DNA of 49,766 nucleotides from Geobacter sp. (GTDB lineage: Bacteria > Desulfobacterota > Desulfuromonadia > Geobacterales > DSM-12255). Shown piece after piece: positions 45,350-49,766 of this stretch. Below the pieces are notes generated by a model that was given only the letters and a program-made list of their open reading frames with translations, ran no database searches and was not told the origin of the DNA. The stretch spans positions 1 through 49,766 of the forward strand of contig VFJK01000003.1 of the NCBI GenBank assembly GCA_009886125.1. Reading direction: 5' to 3'. The number at the start of each line of letters is the position of its first letter. The stretch's first letter is position 1. The translations under genes were made by a program, and so were the position numbers.

Positions 45350-48300
45350 ATGTTCAGAGCCGTTCTCATGCTGATTTTTATTATCTGCCCACTGTCTGCT
45401 CATGCAGCTCATCAGGTGAACTTCGTTTCAGAAATACCTGTGGACAAACCTGTTCGTGTCGCATCAAATCATGACGGAAATATTTATGTCACCACCAAGG
45501 ATGCGACTGTCTCTGTGTTTTCGACAGATGGCAAGGTTGTCCGCACCATTCATGGTAAAGACCCGGCAGGTGACCCCTATCTGAAAAAACCTTCAGGGGT
45601 AGCAGTGTATGGGGACAGGGTCTATGTCTGTGACAGGTCAAGGGACAAGGTGGTTATCTTCTCGAAAGACGGGAAATTCATAGACAGTTTCGGCGAAGGC
45701 GGCAGTGGCAGGAAGCAGTTCAGCAACCCTGAAGGGATCTTCGTGTATCAGGGGGTCATCTACGTAGCTGATTACGGAAATGACAGGGTACAGGTTTTCA
45801 GCGATACCGGGGTGCACCTGCAGACAATCGGTGCAGCAGGCAGTGACGAGCAATTGCTCAAAAGCCCTACTGATGTGGCGGTAGATAATCGCGGCAATGT
45901 CTATGCCATTGACAAGGACAGACGTCTGGTAAAGATATACGCCCAGAACGGAAGCTATCTGGGGAGTTTTGCCGTAGGTGCGAAGCCGTTTTCACTGGCG
46001 ATGTCCGGAGACGGCATCTATGTAACCGATGTCGATAATCACAATATAACAAAATTCAACTTCAAGGGTGAGAAAGAGTTCCACTTCGGGACATATGGCG
46101 ATGGCAGGGTCCAGTTCAAGGAGATAGTGGGGATATCCGCGGACAGTACCGGCAGGGTATATGTTGTCGACAGCGAAAAGAAGTCCGTTCAGCTTATCGA
46201 CACAGACAGGTCAAAGGAGAGTGATCTGCCTTTGAATGTTGCTCCGCCGACCTCTGTTCTTTGGAAAAGAGAGCTGAAGCAGTTTGCAAGGAAGGTCGCC
46301 TGGGACAGGGTCAGAAACCTTGTTTATGCTGTAGACAGTGAGAAAAAGGCCATAAATGTAATCAAGGACAATAAGTTGGTCAAAAGTCTGATCCTGCAGG
46401 ATCGTAATCCTGTTTCGGTAGATATTGACCAGAACGGGATGCCCTGGGTTTTTGACAAGGAGGAGAGCCAGCTTCTGAAGCTGGATCAAAACGGTACTAT
46501 TCTTCTCAAGGTCGGCTCATCAGGGAGCAGGGAAGGGTATTTCTCCAAGCCGAAAGATATCCATGTCTCCAGAGACGGTTCTGTATATGTTGCTGATACG
46601 AACAATGACCGGCTTCAGGTTTTTAACAGTGACGGCGTTTTTCTGAATGCCTATACGAAGGGGATGGGCGGCCTGCCTCTCGAGAGCCCTGTTGCCGTTG
46701 ATCAGGATGCAAAAGGGAATCTTTATGTCCTGCTCGACTCCCGGAACATGGTCGTGATCCTGCTGCCGAACGGAGAAGTGCTCCGTGAGTTCGGTGGCAA
46801 GTCCCAGGGTATAGGGACATTTGAGACTCCGGTGAGTCTGGCAGTCGCAGGGAACGAGCTGATGGTACTGGATGCGGGGAGCAACAGCATCAAGGTATTC
46901 TCTCTTACTGGTGAATTCAAAAGGGAGTTCGGCTCAAAAGGTGAAGGGAAAGGCGATTTCATAAAACCGTCGTCAATAGCAGCTTTCGATGCAAACAGTT
47001 TTATCGTTTCCGACTCCGGTAACGAGAGGATTCAGGAGTTCATCACGGTCCGTACTCCGGTTCCTCCTGCCGGTATGGTCGCAAAGGGGGGGATGAGACG
47101 GATTGATATCAGCTGGAACAGCCCGGATGAAGGATTCGTCGAATCATTCAGGGTATTCAGATCTTTAAAGGGTGGGGGTGAGTACAAGGAGATAGCGGTC
47201 GTAAACAAGAACTTCTGTCAGGATCTGGACGTTTTCCCGGGGGTAAAGTACACATACAGGGTGAGCGCACGTATCAAGGGGGGGAACGAGAGCATTTCTA
47301 TCGAAACTGCTGCTGCCATCCCTTTGAAATATACCCCGAAGCCGCCGGTCTCTGTTCAAGCGAACAGTCAGGAGTGGTCGGTGGACCTTGCCTGGCAGGT
47401 CGAGAAACAGGACTATATCGAGCATTATGCAGTGTATCGTGACAGTGATGATGAAGGTGTCCCCCCGACTTTTCTCGGCTCGACAAAAGAGACGAGATTT
47501 TCCGAAGGCGGGCTGGATTCTGATACCGAATATACCTACCTGGTCAGCGCAGTCAGTATCGACGGGGTTGAAAGCGAGCGTGTGCCGGTTGATACAAGCA
47601 CCATAGTCGCTACAAAACCGCCGCTTGAGATCGAGATCATCAGGATGAGCGATATCTTCTCGAATACGTACAAGATCTATGAGAATGAAGGGATCGGCAC
47701 GGTAAAGCTTACCAATAATACCCGCAATGAGATCCTGGCTCTGAAACTGGCTTTCAGCATCAAGGAGTACATGGATTATCCTTCCGAGCTGGAGATAAAG
47801 AGCATCCCCCCTGGACAGAGCAGCGAGATAACCCTTAAGGCGGTATTCAACAACAGGATACTTGAAGTCACTGAAGATACTCCGGTACAGACAGAGCTCA
47901 AGGCATCATATTTCGAGAACCAGAAGCAACGGGTTTTCTTCAAGCACAATGCTATCAACCTGTACGAAAAACACCGGATGATGTGGGTGACAAAGGACCG
48001 GGTGGCTACATTCGTGACATCGAAGGATCCGGTCGTGCTTGAATTTGCGCGAGCGGTCGTGACCCAGTATGCAGATATCGGTTCTCCTCTGGTTTTTGCT
48101 GCAGCGATGTATGATTATATGGGGCTCACGGGGATGACCTATCTCCACCATCCGAACAACCCGTATCAGGTAGTGGATGGGAAGACCAATTTCGTCGATT
48201 ATGTTCAGTATCCACGGGAGACCCTGAAGCGTAACTCCGGAGTCTGTACCGACCTTGTTGTTTTCTTCTCGGCGGCATTGGAAGGGCTTGGTATCAAGAC

Positions 48301-49057
48301 GATGCTTCTGGGGACTCCGGATCATCTTTTCATGATGTTTGCCATTGGCCAGGTCTCCGACCTGGGGGACTCGACGATGAACGGGATGTTCGCCATACAC
48401 GAAGGTACTGTGTGGGCGCCTATCGAACTTACCCTGGTCGGGTCAACGTTCATGAAGGCATGGGAGACCGGTAGCGGCGAGTACCATGAATGGCGTGACA
48501 AGGGCATCGAGATCACTGACCTCGGGAAGGCATGGGGGCGGTACAAGCCGGCTACCTTGCCGGTGACCGAGTGGCGCTCCCAGATTGTCAAGAGGGCCGA
48601 GATCGACAAGCGGTATGGAAATGAGATTGCCAAGCTCCATAAAATCAAGCTCAAATATACGAGCAACCGCTATTTTGCTCAGCTCAACAGCAATCCGGCT
48701 GACTGGAACGCGTATCTTCAGCTGGGGATAATTTACGGTGAGTCAGGAGAGCTGGAAGATGCGCGCAAATATCTGGAAAAGGCCCAGACCATCATGCCTG
48801 ACAGGGCTGAGGTCTTGAACAATCTTGCCAATGTCCTTTTCCTGAAACATGATTATCAGGCTGCCATTCTGGCATATGAAAAAGCATCCTTACTGGATCC
48901 GGCTGATCCCTATATTCTGGTCAACCTGGCTATCTGCTATTTGAAGCTTGAAAACAAGGAAAAGGCGACAGAAGTTTTCAAGAGAGCCGCTCAAAAGGAT
49001 CCGCTGATACTGAAGAAGCACAGAACGATTTCGATTGAACTCCTGGGCAGCATGTAA
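45350..49057 (+). CDS. Large secreted NHL / fibronectin-III / transglutaminase-like / TPR protein
   Basis: The start ATG 45350 has GGGGAGG six bases upstream and yields a signal peptide (MFRAVLMLIFIICPLSAHA); an upstream ATG at 45314 is possible. From about residue 20 to 580 there are many NHL beta-propeller blades (repeats of the type PSGVAV, VYVCDRSRDKVVIFS, FGEGGSG). Two fibronectin-III modules follow (starting near PVPPAGMVAKGG and PKPPVSVQAN). A later segment GVCTDLVVFFSAALEGLGIKT with a downstream DHLF recalls a transglutaminase-like Cys-His site. The last about 100 residues are TPR repeats. The total is about 1235 residues. It is likely periplasmic or exported; its target is unknown. 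Confidence 0.85.
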   Translation: MFRAVLMLIFIICPLSAHAAHQVNFVSEIPVDKPVRVASNHDGNIYVTTKDATVSVFSTDGKVVRTIHGKDPAGDPYLKKPSGVAVYGDRVYVCDRSRDKVVIFSKDGKFIDSFGEGGSGRKQFSNPEGIFVYQGVIYVADYGNDRVQVFSDTGVHLQTIGAAGSDEQLLKSPTDVAVDNRGNVYAIDKDRRLVKIYAQNGSYLGSFAVGAKPFSLAMSGDGIYVTDVDNHNITKFNFKGEKEFHFGTYGDGRVQFKEIVGISADSTGRVYVVDSEKKSVQLIDTDRSKESDLPLNVAPPTSVLWKRELKQFARKVAWDRVRNLVYAVDSEKKAINVIKDNKLVKSLILQDRNPVSVDIDQNGMPWVFDKEESQLLKLDQNGTILLKVGSSGSREGYFSKPKDIHVSRDGSVYVADTNNDRLQVFNSDGVFLNAYTKGMGGLPLESPVAVDQDAKGNLYVLLDSRNMVVILLPNGEVLREFGGKSQGIGTFETPVSLAVAGNELMVLDAGSNSIKVFSLTGEFKREFGSKGEGKGDFIKPSSIAAFDANSFIVSDSGNERIQEFITVRTPVPPAGMVAKGGMRRIDISWNSPDEGFVESFRVFRSLKGGGEYKEIAVVNKNFCQDLDVFPGVKYTYRVSARIKGGNESISIETAAAIPLKYTPKPPVSVQANSQEWSVDLAWQVEKQDYIEHYAVYRDSDDEGVPPTFLGSTKETRFSEGGLDSDTEYTYLVSAVSIDGVESERVPVDTSTIVATKPPLEIEIIRMSDIFSNTYKIYENEGIGTVKLTNNTRNEILALKLAFSIKEYMDYPSELEIKSIPPGQSSEITLKAVFNNRILEVTEDTPVQTELKASYFENQKQRVFFKHNAINLYEKHRMMWVTKDRVATFVTSKDPVVLEFARAVVTQYADIGSPLVFAAAMYDYMGLTGMTYLHHPNNPYQVVDGKTNFVDYVQYPRETLKRNSGVCTDLVVFFSAALEGLGIKTMLLGTPDHLFMMFAIGQVSDLGDSTMNGMFAIHEGTVWAPIELTLVGSTFMKAWETGSGEYHEWRDKGIEITDLGKAWGRYKPATLPVTEWRSQIVKRAEIDKRYGNEIAKLHKIKLKYTSNRYFAQLNSNPADWNAYLQLGIIYGESGELEDARKYLEKAQTIMPDRAEVLNNLANVLFLKHDYQAAILAYEKASLLDPADPYILVNLAICYLKLENKEKATEVFKRAAQKDPLILKKHRTISIELLGSM

Positions 49058-49096
49058 GGTAGAGATCTATCCTGTTCCTATGAGGGAGGTTGCTGC

Positions 49097-49759
49097 ATGA
49101 AAAGATTAGTGATGATCCTGGGTCTGCTTCTGCTCATATCTGCGCCTGCTATTGGAGAGCAGAAAGACGGTTTTTGGGCCAGACTGCAGAAAAAACTTGA
49201 TATGCTTTCACCTTCAAAAAAGATATCAACCACCACTGCGGTCGGTGGGGTCCGTGGAGCCAAGAACGATGATTCTGCCGATATCTACTGGAAAGGCAGT
49301 GATAAGACTCTTGATATGAGCGATGAAGAGCTTGCAAAATTCACCAGCGCCCTTGAAAGCCGGCGTAAAGGGGAGAATGAGCTTGCACTCAAGCAGTTTG
49401 AAGAGTTTCTTGAGCTGTATCCGCAGAGTCAGTTCAGGGTCGAAGGGCTTCAGGCCGCCGAGATGATAAGGGTTGATATCGCTGCTGCAAAAGAACCGGT
49501 CAAGGTTGAGCCTGATCCAAAACCTCAAGAGTCCGGAGCGGCTGTCCCTATGACAGCAGCGCCTGCTCAGCCGGTTGAAGCCGGTAAGGCTGCAGCTGAA
49601 ACTCAGCCTGCCGTTGTTGCTCCGCCGGCAGAAGCCGGTAAGCCCGCTGTTGAATCGCCTGTGGAAGCCGGTAAACCTGCAGCTGAAGCGCCACCTGCGG
49701 TTGCCGCTCCCCCTGCAGATGCGAGCAAGCCTGCAGTTGAACCATTGCCAGCGAAATAG
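49097..49759 (+). CDS. Secreted hypothetical protein with Ala/Pro-rich repeats
   Basis: I do not recognise a family. A signal peptide (about residues 1-20, ending SAPAIG) is followed by a helical region with a TPR-like stretch (LESRRKGENELALKQFEEFLELYPQSQFR). The C-terminal third is low complexity. A 29-residue unit, starting PVEAGK, occurs twice in tandem at residues 159-187 and 188-216. GGGAGG-type sequence precedes ATG 49097. It starts 39 bases after the NHL-repeat gene and is probably in the same operon, so the two may work together in the envelope. The gene ends seven bases before the window does. Confidence 0.75.
   Translation: MKRLVMILGLLLLISAPAIGEQKDGFWARLQKKLDMLSPSKKISTTTAVGGVRGAKNDDSADIYWKGSDKTLDMSDEELAKFTSALESRRKGENELALKQFEEFLELYPQSQFRVEGLQAAEMIRVDIAAAKEPVKVEPDPKPQESGAAVPMTAAPAQPVEAGKAAAETQPAVVAPPAEAGKPAVESPVEAGKPAAEAPPAVAAPPADASKPAVEPLPAK
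49571..49744 (+). repeat. Tandem 87-base coding repeat
   Basis: Two in-frame units (49571-49657 and 49658-49744) encode PVEAGK-type 29-residue repeats, each made of two shorter EAGKPA-like subunits. They differ by scattered substitutions. The Ala/Pro/Lys composition suggests a flexible linker or wall-spanning stretch. Confidence 0.7.
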
Positions 49760-49766
49760 TCGCTAA

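Overview
The window looks like a chromosomal segment of a Geobacter-type bacterium (Desulfuromonadota, Geobacterales; moderate GC). Four things suggest this: a complete, single-direction dcw (division and cell wall) cluster; the group rnpB / zinc-ribbon coiled-coil gene / Nif3-like gene next to a CAU tRNA; the set rpsU-cvpA-dnaG-rpoD followed by a large NHL-repeat secreted protein; and an energy-converting-hydrogenase-related (Ehr) gene cluster of the kind known from Geobacter. The genus is an inference. Nearly everything is on the + strand; only rdgC, acyP and ligA are on the - strand.

Layout. 1-3550: tRNA(CAU) with its own promoter and hairpin terminator, a Nif3/YqfO-type protein, a zinc-ribbon coiled-coil protein, RNase P RNA, a Cys-rich YkgJ-like protein and a small conserved hypothetical, closed by a terminator. 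3605-22120: the dcw operon from a consensus promoter and a four-repeat MraZ box: mraZ, rsmH, ftsL, ftsI, murE, murF, mraY, murD, ftsW, murG, murC, murB, ddl, ftsQ, ftsA, ftsZ, ended by a hairpin. It supplies the cytoplasmic and lipid-linked steps of peptidoglycan precursor synthesis and the core of the divisome. 22146-28795: a B12-type radical SAM protein, a GGDEF-PilZ diguanylate cyclase, and the convergent rdgC / acyP / ligA group.

28867-40499: the most unusual part. A consensus promoter leads into an HTH-PTS EIIA-like regulator, two paralogous HyfB/NuoL-like proton-channel subunits that flank a gene resembling the carboxysome shell (CsoSCA-type) beta-carbonic anhydrase, then HyfC-, HyfE-, HyfF-, HyfG- and HyfI-like subunits. 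The large subunit lacks the four cysteines that bind Ni-Fe in true hydrogenases, so this is an Ehr-type complex rather than a hydrogenase. The carbonic-anhydrase gene inside it invites comparison with the DAB bicarbonate systems and the cyanobacterial CO2-uptake NDH-1 complexes.

40535-49766: rpsU with its own promoter and terminator, cvpA, dnaG and rpoD (a macromolecular-synthesis group), a terminator, then a 1.2-kilo-residue secreted NHL/FN3/transglutaminase-like/TPR protein and a small secreted Ala/Pro-repeat protein. Several palindromic repeat elements sit in or between the genes, including one inserted in frame inside murG.
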